Shown one piece after another: positions 1-8,791 of a stretch of 43,192 nt of DNA. Below the pieces are notes generated by a model that saw nothing but the letters and a program-made list of their open reading frames with translations, had not been told where the DNA came from and did no database searches. Origin of the DNA: Pseudorhizobium endolithicum. GTDB taxonomy: Bacteria > Pseudomonadota > Alphaproteobacteria > Rhizobiales > Rhizobiaceae. Made by a program: the position numbers and the translations under genes. The DNA is taken from NCBI RefSeq assembly GCF_902153245.2, contig NZ_CABFWF030000006.1:156559-199750 (forward strand). The letters are read 5' to 3'. Positions within the stretch are counted from its first letter, which is position 1. Every line of letters begins with the position of its first letter.

Positions 1-280
1 AATGGTGGAAGAAGCCAATGCGGCGGGCGCCACCCTCGCCAACGAGGCAAGCCGCCTGCGCGGGCTGATCGGCCAGTTCCAGCTTGGGGCGTCGGCATCC
101 TACCAGCCGGCACCGCAGCGAAGCTCCGCACCGGTCACCAAGGCGGTCGCCAAGGCGGGCGCCAGGTCCGCTCCGGTCGCCTCGCCGGCCCGCAGCATGA
201 TGGGCAAGATCGCCAACGCCTTCTCCGCCAAGGGATCGGCAGCGGTCGCACTCAGCAACGACAGCTGGGAAGAGTTCTGA
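1..280 (+). CDS. Methyl-accepting chemotaxis protein, C-terminal fragment
   Basis: This is the 3' end of a chemoreceptor gene that enters from the left edge; the in-frame ATG at position 2 is internal. The first 30 or so residues (VEEANAAGATLANEASRLRG) are the end of the long helical signalling domain, a sequence typical of alphaproteobacterial receptors. A low-complexity Ala/Ser/Pro linker of about 50 residues follows, and the protein ends in DSWEEF. A terminal W-E-x-F pentapeptide on a flexible tether is the docking site for the CheR methyltransferase and CheB in other bacteria, so this receptor probably recruits its own adaptation enzymes. The sensor and membrane domains lie outside the window, so the ligand cannot be guessed. 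Confidence 0.9.
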   Translation, partial: MVEEANAAGATLANEASRLRGLIGQFQLGASASYQPAPQRSSAPVTKAVAKAGARSAPVASPARSMMGKIANAFSAKGSAAVALSNDSWEEF

Positions 281-310
281 GCCAAGCCTCCCGAAGCTAA
301 ACGAGAACAA

Positions 311-336
311 GGGCGGGTGGCGCGAGCCATCCGCCC
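311..336 (+). terminator. Rho-independent terminator after the chemoreceptor gene
   Basis: GGGCGGGTGG and CCATCCGCCC form a 10-bp stem with one G-U wobble around a 6-nt loop, followed by the T-rich CTCTTCGTT. It lies 30 bases after the chemoreceptor stop and ahead of the convergent ligase gene. Confidence 0.7.
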
Positions 337-349
337 TCTTCGTTCGAGG

Positions 350-1996
350 TTACGGCTGCGGCGTATTCGCCTCGATCATCGCCGTCAGCGTCGCCAGCCG
401 GTCCGCGTCGCGGGGCAGCTTGTCCCGGCGAAGGCGCGAAATGCGGGGAAAGCGCATGGCGACGCCGGACTTGTGGCGCGTCGAACGCTGGATGCCTTCG
501 AAGGCGACTTCGAGCACGAAGCCAAAATCCGGTTCGGCACGCACCGCGCGCACCGGACCGAAGCGGTCGACCGTGTTGTCGCGCACGAACTTGTCCAGCA
601 CTTCCAGCTCCGCGTCGGTGAAGCCGAAATAGGCCTTGCCCACCGGAACCAACTGCTCGCCGTCCGGGGTTTCCGCCCAGACGCCGAAGGTGAAGTCGGA
701 ATAATAGCTCGACCGCTTGCCGTGGCCGCGCTGGGCGTAGAGCATCACCGCATCGATATTGTAGGGATCACGCTTCCATTTGAACCATGGGCCCTTGAGG
801 CGGCCGGCCTGGTAGGCGCTGTCCTTGCGCTTGATCATCACTCCCTCGATGACGGGATCGGGCGGCGAGAGGCGCAGGCGGTCGAGCTCCTGCCAGTCCG
901 AGAAGGCGACAAGATCCGAAAGGTCGAAGCGGTCGTGCGGGGCCTTGTCGATCACCTCGCCCAGACGCTCGCGGCGCTCCAGGAAGGTGCGAGCGCGGAT
1001 GTCCCTGTCGCCCTGAAACAGCAGGTCGTAGGCGCGCACGAAGGCGGGATAATCGTCCAGCATGCGCGGGGTCACCGTCTTGCGGTTCAGCCGCTGCTGT
1101 AGGTCGGAGAAGGTGCGGGTCGGGCTGTTGGAGCGAATGGTGCCGCCGACCAGCAGTTCGCCATCCACGACCCCCTCGAAATCGATGGATTCCACGACAT
1201 CCGGGAAGGCCCCAGTGATGTCGTCGCCGGAGCGGGAATAGAGCTTCTTCGTACCGCCATAGCTCGACATCTGCACCCGAATGCCGTCCCATTTCCATTC
1301 GGCGGCATAATCCTCCGGGTCGAGCTTTTCGAGATCGCCCTCCTCCACCGGGTTAGCCAGCATGACCGAGTGGAAGATCGCCGGCGTCGCCAGCACCGGC
1401 TTCTCCGCCCTGCCTTCCAACCAGGCGAAGAGCGGCTCGTAGGGCGGGCCGAGACCGTGCCACAGGGTTTCGATCTCCGTCACGTCCTTCTGGTTCTCTC
1501 CGGGACCGCTCATGTCCGACAGCGCCTGCTTGGCGAGCCTGGCGGAAACGCCGATGCGGAGCGCGCCGGTGGCGAGCTTCAGGAAGGCGAAGCGGCTGGA
1601 GGGATCGAGATGGTCAAGGAGGTCGCGGACAGCGGCGCGGACCTCGGTGCGGCCGAGCGAATTCATCATCGTCACCACCTGGCCCAGCCGCGGCTGCTCC
1701 TCGTCCGTGGTGTCGTCCTTCTCGCCGCCGTCCCAGACGAGCGCGATGGTTTCCGCCAGATCTCCGACATAGTCGTAGGAATACTGGAAGAGCACCGGGT
1801 CCAGCCGTTCCAGCACGAGATCGCGGAGCAAGGCGGGTTTGATGTTCCTGAGGTCAAGCGTGCCGGCGAGTGCGGCGAGACCATAGCCGCGATCCGGATC
1901 GGGCGTATCGCGGAAGTAATCGGCGAGCAGCTTCAGCTTGCCGTTGCGCGACGGCGTCAGGACGAGGCGGTCGAGGAGGGTCGCGAAGGCTTTCAT
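350..1996 (-). CDS. ATP-dependent DNA ligase (cisplatin/UV repair type, 548 aa)
   Basis: Seals nicks in DNA by forming a ligase-AMP intermediate. The nucleotidyl-lysine motif KxDGxR is present as KWDGIR with K235. The N-terminal 200 residues look like the helical DNA-binding domain of LigI-type ligases, and the C-terminal OB-fold region (KRDPYNIDAVMLYAQRGHGK onwards) is complete. In other bacteria this family is encoded with an MBL-fold exonuclease, an Lhr-like helicase and the PdeM phosphoesterase, forming a DNA-damage-response cluster. Here its start (ATG at 1994-1996) shares one base with the exonuclease stop (TGATG), so the two are translationally coupled. It is not the replicative NAD-dependent LigA. 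Helicase and PdeM are not next to it. Confidence 0.93.
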   Translation of the reverse strand: MKAFATLLDRLVLTPSRNGKLKLLADYFRDTPDPDRGYGLAALAGTLDLRNIKPALLRDLVLERLDPVLFQYSYDYVGDLAETIALVWDGGEKDDTTDEEQPRLGQVVTMMNSLGRTEVRAAVRDLLDHLDPSSRFAFLKLATGALRIGVSARLAKQALSDMSGPGENQKDVTEIETLWHGLGPPYEPLFAWLEGRAEKPVLATPAIFHSVMLANPVEEGDLEKLDPEDYAAEWKWDGIRVQMSSYGGTKKLYSRSGDDITGAFPDVVESIDFEGVVDGELLVGGTIRSNSPTRTFSDLQQRLNRKTVTPRMLDDYPAFVRAYDLLFQGDRDIRARTFLERRERLGEVIDKAPHDRFDLSDLVAFSDWQELDRLRLSPPDPVIEGVMIKRKDSAYQAGRLKGPWFKWKRDPYNIDAVMLYAQRGHGKRSSYYSDFTFGVWAETPDGEQLVPVGKAYFGFTDAELEVLDKFVRDNTVDRFGPVRAVRAEPDFGFVLEVAFEGIQRSTRHKSGVAMRFPRISRLRRDKLPRDADRLATLTAMIEANTPQP

Positions 1997-3006
1997 CAGT
2001 CCCCCTCGTCCTCATAGCCGACGAGATGCAGCGGGCGAGCCGGGATGCCCTGCAGCTCGCACCAGCGGACCAGGGCTTCCTCGCGGCCGTGCGTCACCCA
2101 GACTTCCGAAGGCTCGATCTCCCTGATGGTCGAGAGAAGTTCCGGCCAGTCGCAATGGTCGGAGATCACCAGCGGCAGTTCCACCCCGCCCTGCTTGGCG
2201 CGCTGGCGCACCATCATCCAGCCGGAGGCGAAGGCGATCAGCGGCTCGTTGAAGCGGCGCGCCCAGCGGTCCTGGAAGGCAGACGGCGGACTGACCACGA
2301 CGGCGCCCTTAAAGGCATCGGGATCCTTCTTCTCCAGCGTCGCGGGACGAATCTCGCCGAGGTCTATGCCCTGTTCGCGATAGTAGTCGCAGAGCCTCGC
2401 CAGCGCCCCGTGGATGAAGATGGGCTCATGATAGCCGCAGTCGCGGATGAGCCGGATGACGCGCTGCGCCTTGCCCAGCGCATAGGCACCGATCAGGTGG
2501 CTGCGCTCGGGAAACTGCTTGAGCGAAGTGAGCAGCTTGCCGATCTCCTCCTTCGGGTCGGGATGGTGGAAGACCGGCAGGCCGAAGGTCGCCTCGGTGA
2601 TGAAGACGTCGCAGGCAACGGGTTCGAAGGAGGCACAGGTCGGATCGGTGCCGCGCTTGTAGTCGCCGGAGACGTTGATCCTGAGCCCGTCCTTCTGGAT
2701 GAGGATCTGCGCCGAGCCCAGGACGTGCCCGGCCGGATGGAAGCAGACGGTGACGCCGTTTACGTCGACGCGCTCTCCGAACTCCACAGCCTGTTCGGAA
2801 CCGCAGAAATCGTCGCCGTAGCGGATGCGCATGATGTCGAGCGTCTGGCGCGTCGCGAGCACCTTGCCGTGGCCGGAGCGGGCGTGGTCGGAATGGCCAT
2901 GGGTGATGAGCGCCCGCTCGACGGGCCGCACCGGATCGACATGGAAGCGGCCGACGGGGCAGAAGAGACCGGCGGGGGTGGGATGAAGCAGCGCCTCTGG
3001 TTTCAT
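1996..3006 (-). CDS. Ligase-associated DNA exonuclease (MBL fold / beta-CASP-like)
   Basis: A 336-residue metallo-beta-lactamase-fold nuclease. The zinc motif HGHSDHA is at residues 36-42, with further metal ligands probable in HPAGHVLGSA and SGD. It is related to the eukaryotic SNM1/Artemis and CPSF-73 nucleases, which process DNA or RNA ends. Family members sit beside ATP-dependent ligases, as here, and are thought to trim ends before ligation. The ATG at 3004-3006 fits the family start. The gene ends in a one-base overlap with the ligase start. The next gene upstream is an unrelated diguanylate cyclase, so the promoter of the exonuclease-ligase pair is probably in the 51-base gap before 3058. 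Confidence 0.9.
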   Translation of the reverse strand: MKPEALLHPTPAGLFCPVGRFHVDPVRPVERALITHGHSDHARSGHGKVLATRQTLDIMRIRYGDDFCGSEQAVEFGERVDVNGVTVCFHPAGHVLGSAQILIQKDGLRINVSGDYKRGTDPTCASFEPVACDVFITEATFGLPVFHHPDPKEEIGKLLTSLKQFPERSHLIGAYALGKAQRVIRLIRDCGYHEPIFIHGALARLCDYYREQGIDLGEIRPATLEKKDPDAFKGAVVVSPPSAFQDRWARRFNEPLIAFASGWMMVRQRAKQGGVELPLVISDHCDWPELLSTIREIEPSEVWVTHGREEALVRWCELQGIPARPLHLVGYEDEGD

Positions 3007-3057
3007 GCCCTCAAGATAGGGCGCGCCGCGGGAGATGAAAGACAGCGGTACCGGGCA

Positions 3058-4578
3058 TCATTCCGGCTGGGGAGGAGAGCCATGCCAGACCTGCAGGCGG
3101 TCCCGGCCGTCGTGCTTGGCGCCATACATGGCTCGGTCCGCCCGGGCCAGCAGCTCCTCGGGCGTATGTCCGTCCTCGGGATAGAAGGCGACGCCCATGC
3201 TGCAGGTCACCTGGACGGGTTCCCCCTCGAAGACGATGGGCGTGGAGATGACCGTGCGCAATTCCTCCATGCGCCGAACGACGCCGCCCTCATCCTGCTT
3301 CAGGCTGGCGAAGACGATCGCGAATTCGTCGCCGCCGAGGCGGACAAGCAGGTCGTTCGCGCGGATGCAGCGCGGCAGCCGCGCCGCAATCGTCTTCAGA
3401 ACCTCGTCGCCGGCAGCATGGCCCAGCCGGTCGTTGATCTCCTTGAAATTGTCCAGGTCGATGTAGGCGACGGCGACGCTGCGCCCTTCCCGCCGCGCCT
3501 CGGCAAGCGTACGGTTCAACTGGCTCCAGAACAGGGTGCGGTTCGGCAGGCCGGTCAGCGCGTCATGATGCGCCATGTAGCGGATACGCTCTTCGGCCCG
3601 CGCCCGCTCGATGGCGATCCCGGCGATATCGGTCGCCATGGCTGACAGCTCGCGTTCCAGCGGCGTCGGCTCCCGTACCGTTCCCGAATAGAGCGCAAAA
3701 GTGCCGAGGACCCTCTCCTCCGCGCCCATGATCGGCGTGGACCAGCAGGAGCGGAAGCCGAAATGAACGGCCAATTCCCGGTAATCCTCCCAGAGCGGAT
3801 CCTGCAGCACATCGCTGACGACGACGGGTTCTCGACGCCAGGCGGCGGTTCCGCAGGATCCCGCCCGCGGACCAATCCGGATGCCGTCGATCATCCTGAC
3901 ATAGGATTCCGGAAGACCTGGCGCTGCGCCATGCCGCAGGCGGTCGCTCCCCTCCTCCAGAAGCAGGAGGGAGGCGACCACATCGTCCAGTTCCTCCTCC
4001 ACGAGATCGACGAGGGCGAACAGCACGCGGTCGAGCGGCTGCCCGCGGGCCACCATGTCCAGGAGACGGGCGTGGCCCCGCCGCAGATCCTCCTGCCGCT
4101 TGCGTTCGGTGATGTCGCGGGAGATGCCGATCAGGCCGACGATCCGCCCCTCCGCATCCCTCAGCGGTGTCTTGGTGGACTGGAGCCAGCGGGGCCTGCC
4201 ACCAAAGACGAGGCGATGCTCCATGCCGGCGATCGGCTCGCCGGTCGACATCATCCGCTGCTCCGCCAGGAAGAGCTCTTCGGCCGGGCTGCTCTCGAAG
4301 AGATCGAAATCGGTCTTTCCAAGAAGGTCCAGGGGATGAACGCATCCGTTCGCGCTGGCGGTCGCAGCATTGGCGAGGACGAAGCGGCTGCGGCGGTCCT
4401 TCACGTAAATGAGTTCCGGGAACTGATCCACAAGCGAACAGGCATCCAGCCGGTCGAGGATCGCGAACGCGCCGGACAGCTCGGCATCAGTCGCGGCGGC
4501 GACCAGCCGAAGGCGAAGATCCTCGAGCGTCAGCGAGGAATTCTGTGCATGCACGTCATCCGACACGGGATTGTTCAT
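3058..4578 (-). CDS. Diguanylate cyclase with PAS and GAF sensor domains
   Basis: A 506-residue soluble protein. A PAS domain (about residues 45-165, ending in the PAC-like GLIGISRDITERK) is followed by a GAF domain (about 180-330) and a GGDEF domain (about 335-500). The catalytic signature RLGGDEFA is intact, as is the upstream DLDNFKEINDRLGHAAGD, so it should make cyclic-di-GMP from GTP. No RxxD inhibitory site is evident just before GGDEF (the sequence there is IRANDLLVRL). No transmembrane segment is seen, so the PAS and GAF domains should sense a cytoplasmic ligand. The start is the ATG after GAGAGACATAGG. It is transcribed divergently from the Tat-exported protein across an AT-rich gap. 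Confidence 0.9.
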   Translation of the reverse strand: MNNPVSDDVHAQNSSLTLEDLRLRLVAAATDAELSGAFAILDRLDACSLVDQFPELIYVKDRRSRFVLANAATASANGCVHPLDLLGKTDFDLFESSPAEELFLAEQRMMSTGEPIAGMEHRLVFGGRPRWLQSTKTPLRDAEGRIVGLIGISRDITERKRQEDLRRGHARLLDMVARGQPLDRVLFALVDLVEEELDDVVASLLLLEEGSDRLRHGAAPGLPESYVRMIDGIRIGPRAGSCGTAAWRREPVVVSDVLQDPLWEDYRELAVHFGFRSCWSTPIMGAEERVLGTFALYSGTVREPTPLERELSAMATDIAGIAIERARAEERIRYMAHHDALTGLPNRTLFWSQLNRTLAEARREGRSVAVAYIDLDNFKEINDRLGHAAGDEVLKTIAARLPRCIRANDLLVRLGGDEFAIVFASLKQDEGGVVRRMEELRTVISTPIVFEGEPVQVTCSMGVAFYPEDGHTPEELLARADRAMYGAKHDGRDRLQVWHGSPPQPE

Positions 4579-4746
4579 CCTATGTCTCTCCCCAACCGCT
4601 TCTCGCTAAAGAAGATGCCCTTCCGTCGAAGGATATTGCGCGGCAAATCCTTAATCTTCTTTAATATAAACGTAAAAATTGTGTCGTTGCATGATGCATC
4701 CAACCTACATTGCGTATCATCGTCAGCTTCTTGGGAGAGAAACGGA

Positions 4747-6123
4747 ATGATCTCCAGACGAAGGGTCCTGCTCGGGCTCTCATCGGCGGCCGGCGGCGGC
4801 TTCCTCGCCAGGGGCTCGGCACAGGCTCAGCCCGTCCTGTCGCCGACCAATCTCCGCGGAGCGATCGATGCCCGGACCGCCGGCGTGAGCGGCGTCGGCG
4901 GTCTGGACCAGACACGGAGGCTGCAGGACCTGATCCATCAGGCGGCCGCGGGAAATCAGTGGGTTTTCCTGCCGCCGGGGCGCTACGAGGTGACGGGGCT
5001 CAGGCTGCCGGACCGGACGCGGCTGACCGGGATCGCCGGCGCCACCACACTTGCTCTCGCCGGCAGCGGCCCCTTCATCGCCAGCGCGACCGGCGCCCGC
5101 CGGATTGAACTTGCCGGCATCGATTTCGACGGGGCCGGCCTGACCCTGCCCGACGACGTGCCGGCCCTGCTCCATCTGCGCGACGTCCCGGAGCTCACGA
5201 TCGAGAACTGCGCATTCACCGGCTGCGGGAAAACGGCGCTGCAACTGGAACGCTGCAGCGGCGCCGTGGGGGGGAACCGGATGTCGGGGATCGGCGAATA
5301 CGGCCTCTATGCGATCGACAGCACCGGCCTCTCCGTAACCGGCAACAGCCTTGCCGACTGCGGTAACGGCGGCATCCTGATCCATCGACGGGAAAAAGGA
5401 GAGGACGGCTCCATCATCTCCGGCAACCGCATCGCCCGCACGGGGGCAAGCTATGGCGGCACCGGCCAGTTCGGCAACGCCATCAATCTCTACCGGGCAG
5501 ACGAGGTGAGTGTCTCGGGGAACCACATCACCGACAGCGCCTTCACCGCCATCCGCGCCAACGGCTCTTCCAACGTCAGGATTGCCGACAATCACTGCCT
5601 GCGCTCCGGCGAGACCGCGATCTATTCCGAATTCGGTTTCGAGGGTGCGGTGGTCACCGGTAATCTCGTGGATGGCGCGGCCAACGGCATCAGCATCGCC
5701 AACTTCAACGAGGGTGGCCGGCTTGCGGTCGTCGCCAACAACATCGTCCGGAACATCTCGCCTGCCGGCCCCTATGAGCACGACAGCGTCGGCTTCGGGA
5801 TCGGCATCGGCGTCGAGGCGGATACGGTGGTGTCGGGCAATGTCATCGAGAACGTGCCGCGCTTCGCGATGCTGCTCGGCTGGGGACCTTATCTGCGCAA
5901 CGTCGCAGCGACCGGCAACATCGTCCGCGAGGCCAGGATCGGCTGCGCGGTGTCGGTCGTGGAGGAGGCCGGCAGCGCGCTCATCAGCGGCAACATCTTC
6001 GAGGCGATGCAGGATGGCGCCATCCTGGGCTTCCGCTGGCACGACCGGGCGACGAGGGACCTTGTCGACGGAGAAGGCGGAGGCTTCCCCCACCTGACCA
6101 TCCAGGGCAACCGGCACGCCTGA
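4747..6123 (+). CDS. Tat-exported right-handed beta-helix repeat protein (TIGR03808-like)
   Basis: A 458-residue exported protein of unknown substrate. The N-terminus carries a twin-arginine signal (ISRRRVLLGL, then a hydrophobic stretch and ARGSAQAQ as a likely cleavage site). The body consists of short repeats with ISGN, VTGN and RIADN turns, the pattern of a parallel beta-helix as in pectate lyases and polysaccharide lyases. A rhizobial family of Tat-translocated repeat proteins has this architecture. An open frame extends far upstream to 3763, but the ATG at 4747 is preceded by GGGAGAGAAACGG and begins exactly at the signal peptide. It may bind or cleave a polysaccharide in the periplasm; no catalytic residues can be assigned by eye. 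Confidence 0.85.
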   Translation: MISRRRVLLGLSSAAGGGFLARGSAQAQPVLSPTNLRGAIDARTAGVSGVGGLDQTRRLQDLIHQAAAGNQWVFLPPGRYEVTGLRLPDRTRLTGIAGATTLALAGSGPFIASATGARRIELAGIDFDGAGLTLPDDVPALLHLRDVPELTIENCAFTGCGKTALQLERCSGAVGGNRMSGIGEYGLYAIDSTGLSVTGNSLADCGNGGILIHRREKGEDGSIISGNRIARTGASYGGTGQFGNAINLYRADEVSVSGNHITDSAFTAIRANGSSNVRIADNHCLRSGETAIYSEFGFEGAVVTGNLVDGAANGISIANFNEGGRLAVVANNIVRNISPAGPYEHDSVGFGIGIGVEADTVVSGNVIENVPRFAMLLGWGPYLRNVAATGNIVREARIGCAVSVVEEAGSALISGNIFEAMQDGAILGFRWHDRATRDLVDGEGGGFPHLTIQGNRHA

Positions 6124-6217
6124 ACCATCGAAACAATTGATGGCCTCACAACGCGGAATGCCCTTCCACCGGAACCCTCGACCCCGTAGCGTGGGCGGGC
6201 TTTTCAGGAGGACATGA

Positions 6218-6877
6218 ATGCTGACGATCTACGGTGTCTACCGCTCCCGCGCCACCCGGCCGCTCTGGCTGATCGAGGAACTGGGCCTGCCCCACAGGCA
6301 CGAGCCGGTGATCCAGGCCTACCGGCTGCCCGAGCCTTCCGCGGCCGACGCCCCCTTCAACACCCGCTCGCCGGAATTCCTCGCGATCAATCCGATGGGG
6401 TCCATCCCATCGATGGACGACGACGGCTTCGTGCTGCACGAGTCGCTCGCCATCACGCTCTACCTCGCGAAGAAGTACGGCGGCGATCTCGGCCCGAAGG
6501 ACCTCGCGGAAGATGCCCAGATGGTGCAATGGGCGCTGTTTTCCGCCACCAGCATCGAGACGCCGGCGCTCGACATCCAGAAGGCGATCGGCGACGGCCT
6601 GTCGGAAACGACGGAGGGCAAGGCGAAGATCACCGCATCGGCAGGCGATCTGGAGCGCCCCTTCGATGTGCTGGAGGCCCACCTGACGGCGCACTCGCAC
6701 ATCCTCGGCGACCGTTTCACGGCTGCAGACATCATCGTGGCGGAGATCGTCCGCTACGCGCAGGGCCATGCGCCGCTGTTCGCAAGCCGGCCGGCGCTGA
6801 AGGCCTGGCTCGAAGCCTGCCAGGCAAGGCCGGCCTTCAAGGTGATGTGGGAGAAACGCCTTCGGGAACCGGCCTGA
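6218..6877 (+). CDS. Glutathione S-transferase family protein
   Basis: A 219-residue cytosolic protein with an N-terminal thioredoxin-like domain (MLTIYGVYRSRATRPLWLIE; SIPSMDDDG holding the cis-proline; LHESLAI, the ES pair that binds the gamma-glutamyl group) and a C-terminal helical domain with the N-capping box DRFTAADI. It conjugates or reduces compounds with glutathione; the substrate is unknown. AGGAGGACATGA precedes the ATG at 6218. An ATG also lies at 6214, but it is in another frame. The 3' end overlaps the convergent LysR gene by 41 bases. Confidence 0.9.
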   Translation: MLTIYGVYRSRATRPLWLIEELGLPHRHEPVIQAYRLPEPSAADAPFNTRSPEFLAINPMGSIPSMDDDGFVLHESLAITLYLAKKYGGDLGPKDLAEDAQMVQWALFSATSIETPALDIQKAIGDGLSETTEGKAKITASAGDLERPFDVLEAHLTAHSHILGDRFTAADIIVAEIVRYAQGHAPLFASRPALKAWLEACQARPAFKVMWEKRLREPA

Positions 6878-7769
6878 CGACGGCGCGGTCGAGCGTCTGC
6901 ATCTCCGACCGCAGCCAGTCGCGGAACATGCGCACCTTGACCGGTGCGGGGCGCCCGGCGCGGGTCACGAGGTAGTGGCCCATGCCCGTCCTCGCCTCGA
7001 TGGCGAAGGGTTTCACCAGCCGTCCCTGCTCCAGCGCGAACCCGGCCAGGGTCTGCCAGGCGAGCATCACTCCCTGTCCGGCCATCGTCGCGTCCAGGCA
7101 CAGCGATGCGTCGTTAAAGACGTGCCGGGCGGTCATCTTCCCACCCGCCAATCCCGCTTCTCCCAGCCACACATCCCAGGAGAACATCGAAGGGCCGTCG
7201 ATGATCGCCGGAAGCTTCAGGATGTCGGCGGGGTCCTTCAGCTCCGCCGCAAGGGCCGGCGCGCAGACGGGAAAGACCCGCTGCTCCATCAGCAGTTCCG
7301 CATCGACCCCCGGCCATGTGCCGCGCCCGACGCGAATGCCGAGGTCGATGTCGCTGCCGTCGAAATCCGCAAGCGCGGTCGTGGCTTCGATCCGCAGCCG
7401 TATCTGCGGATGCAGGCGCGAGAAGGCTTCGAGCCGATGGACGAGGAAACGGGCCGCAAACACCGGAGCAACCGAGATCGTCAGCAGGTTCTCGTCATGC
7501 GGGCGACCGAGCGCCACCGCCTGCGACAGGGCCCGGAAACCCTCCGTCAGCCGCGCCAGCATCGGGCGCGCGGCGTCGAGGGGGATCATGCCCTTGGGGA
7601 GGCGCTGGAAGACCGGCCGCCCCAGTTGCGCCTCGGCCTTGATGACCTGCTGACTGACGGCACCGACGGTGACGCCCATCTCGTCCGCCGCCGCCTGCAG
7701 CGAGCCGAGACGCGCCACCGCCTCCAACGCCCGCAGGCCGTTCAGATGCAGCACGTTCAGGTTTTTCAT
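6837..7769 (-). CDS. LysR-type regulator, GcvA-like
   Basis: A 310-residue transcription factor. The N-terminal winged helix-turn-helix is clear (LNGLRALEAVARLGSLQAAADEMGV), as is the linker helix. The effector domain follows from about residue 95 (ISVAPVFAARFLVHRLEAF). The beginning and the effector region resemble the GcvA/AmpR branch. It is convergent with a glutathione S-transferase and divergent from a 66-residue ORF, its most probable target together with itself. The intergenic segment 7770-7870 should hold its T-N11-A operator, but several candidates exist and none stands out. The effector is unknown. Confidence 0.9.
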   Translation of the reverse strand: MKNLNVLHLNGLRALEAVARLGSLQAAADEMGVTVGAVSQQVIKAEAQLGRPVFQRLPKGMIPLDAARPMLARLTEGFRALSQAVALGRPHDENLLTISVAPVFAARFLVHRLEAFSRLHPQIRLRIEATTALADFDGSDIDLGIRVGRGTWPGVDAELLMEQRVFPVCAPALAAELKDPADILKLPAIIDGPSMFSWDVWLGEAGLAGGKMTARHVFNDASLCLDATMAGQGVMLAWQTLAGFALEQGRLVKPFAIEARTGMGHYLVTRAGRPAPVKVRMFRDWLRSEMQTLDRAVVRPVPEGVSPTSP

Positions 7770-7870
7770 ATAGATTTTCTACAGCATCGCGCTGAAGAAC
7801 TCCATTGAGTTGTCCGAGCTGGAAGCGGCATTCTTGCCAAAGATGGTACGACAACTGGCGAGGTTCGCCC

Positions 7871-8071
7871 ATGGCGCTGCTTCAGACAATCTTGAATGGC
7901 CTGGCCTGGCTGGGCTCGCCCGACGGCTGCTCCTGGCAGGAGGATATGCTTCGCCATCCCGATCTCGCGAGGATGGCGGAAAGGGAACTGGCCGATCTGC
8001 CATTCCCGCGCCCGCCGCGCGCACTGCCGGAGAGCGGCGGGAGGGAGATCTTCCTGAAACGCTGCGCCTGA
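7871..8071 (+). CDS. Small hypothetical protein with a DUF1127-like core
   Basis: A 66-residue protein starting at the ATG at 7871, eight bases after GAGG. The frame is open further upstream to 7805, but that stretch has poor composition. The middle reads LRHPDLARMAERELADLPFP, which resembles the LSRMSDRELADIGI core of DUF1127 small proteins; this similarity is by eye only. The C-terminal half is Pro/Arg rich and ends EIFLKRCA. It is divergent from the LysR gene and ends two bases before the convergent GST stop. It may be a LysR-controlled small regulatory protein, but no function can be claimed. Confidence 0.55.
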   Translation: MALLQTILNGLAWLGSPDGCSWQEDMLRHPDLARMAERELADLPFPRPPRALPESGGREIFLKRCA

Positions 8072-8073
8072 GG

Positions 8074-8700
8074 TCAGGCCGCAGGCCTCTCCGTCGCGAG
8101 GGCGCGCCGTACCGCCGGCCGCTCCATCATCCTGCGGTAGTGGGCGGCCACCGTCGGAAACTCGTTCAGGTCGATTGCGAGGCCCTCCAGCCAGTCCGCC
8201 ATCGTGAACAGGTAGGGATCCGCAACCGAATAGCTGTCGCCCAGCACCCACGGGCCGGTCAGGAAGTCGTTTTCCACCATGCCGAAATACATCCGCATGT
8301 TCGGCACGACCTTCCGCTTCATGGCGTCGAGGGCCTCCGGCTCGTCGGCCCAGCGATAGCCGCGCTTGTTGTGGGCATAGGCGACATGCAGGGAGGAGGC
8401 GATGAAGCTGTTGAAGCCCTGCATGCGGGCGAATTCGAAGGGATCCTCGAGCGGCGCCAGCTTCGCCTCCGGCGCCACCTGCGCGATGAAGGCGAGGATC
8501 GCCGGGCTTTCGATCAGCGTGCCCCGGTCGGTCACCAGCGCCGGCACGCGGCCGTTCGGATTGTGCTTCAGATATTCCGGCGAGCGCTGCTCGTTCCCCG
8601 CGAAATTCACCCGCCGCACCTCATAGGGAAGCCCGGATTCCGCCAGCGCGATATGGCTGGCGAGCGAGCAGGCATTGGGCGAGTAGAACAGCGTGTACAT
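8074..8700 (-). CDS. Glutathione S-transferase (beta/theta-like)
   Basis: A 208-residue glutathione transferase, distinct from the one at 6218. The N-terminus MYTLFYSPNACSLASHIAL contains the SPNACS motif of bacterial beta-class enzymes, with the cysteine that contacts glutathione. NGRVPALVTDRGTLIESPAIL supplies the cis-proline and the ES pair. The C-terminal helical domain includes LGDSYSVADPYLFTMADW, the N-capping box. The family detoxifies electrophiles or binds glutathione disulfides. It lies downstream of, and on the same strand as, the asparaginase gene, with a 91-base gap, so it may have its own promoter. Confidence 0.92.
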   Translation of the reverse strand: MYTLFYSPNACSLASHIALAESGLPYEVRRVNFAGNEQRSPEYLKHNPNGRVPALVTDRGTLIESPAILAFIAQVAPEAKLAPLEDPFEFARMQGFNSFIASSLHVAYAHNKRGYRWADEPEALDAMKRKVVPNMRMYFGMVENDFLTGPWVLGDSYSVADPYLFTMADWLEGLAIDLNEFPTVAAHYRRMMERPAVRRALATERPAA

Positions 8701-8791
8701 CGGGCTCCTCCGTTATTTGTTACCGATGATTTGGCGCCGTGCGCAGCAGCATCAAGCCCCGTTGGCGCCTTCTGACGAAGGCAGGCCGCGA

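Noticed and set aside
1870..3645. 591-codon plus-strand frame opposite the ligase-exonuclease genes
   Set aside because: It is antisense to three recognisable genes and shows no domain.
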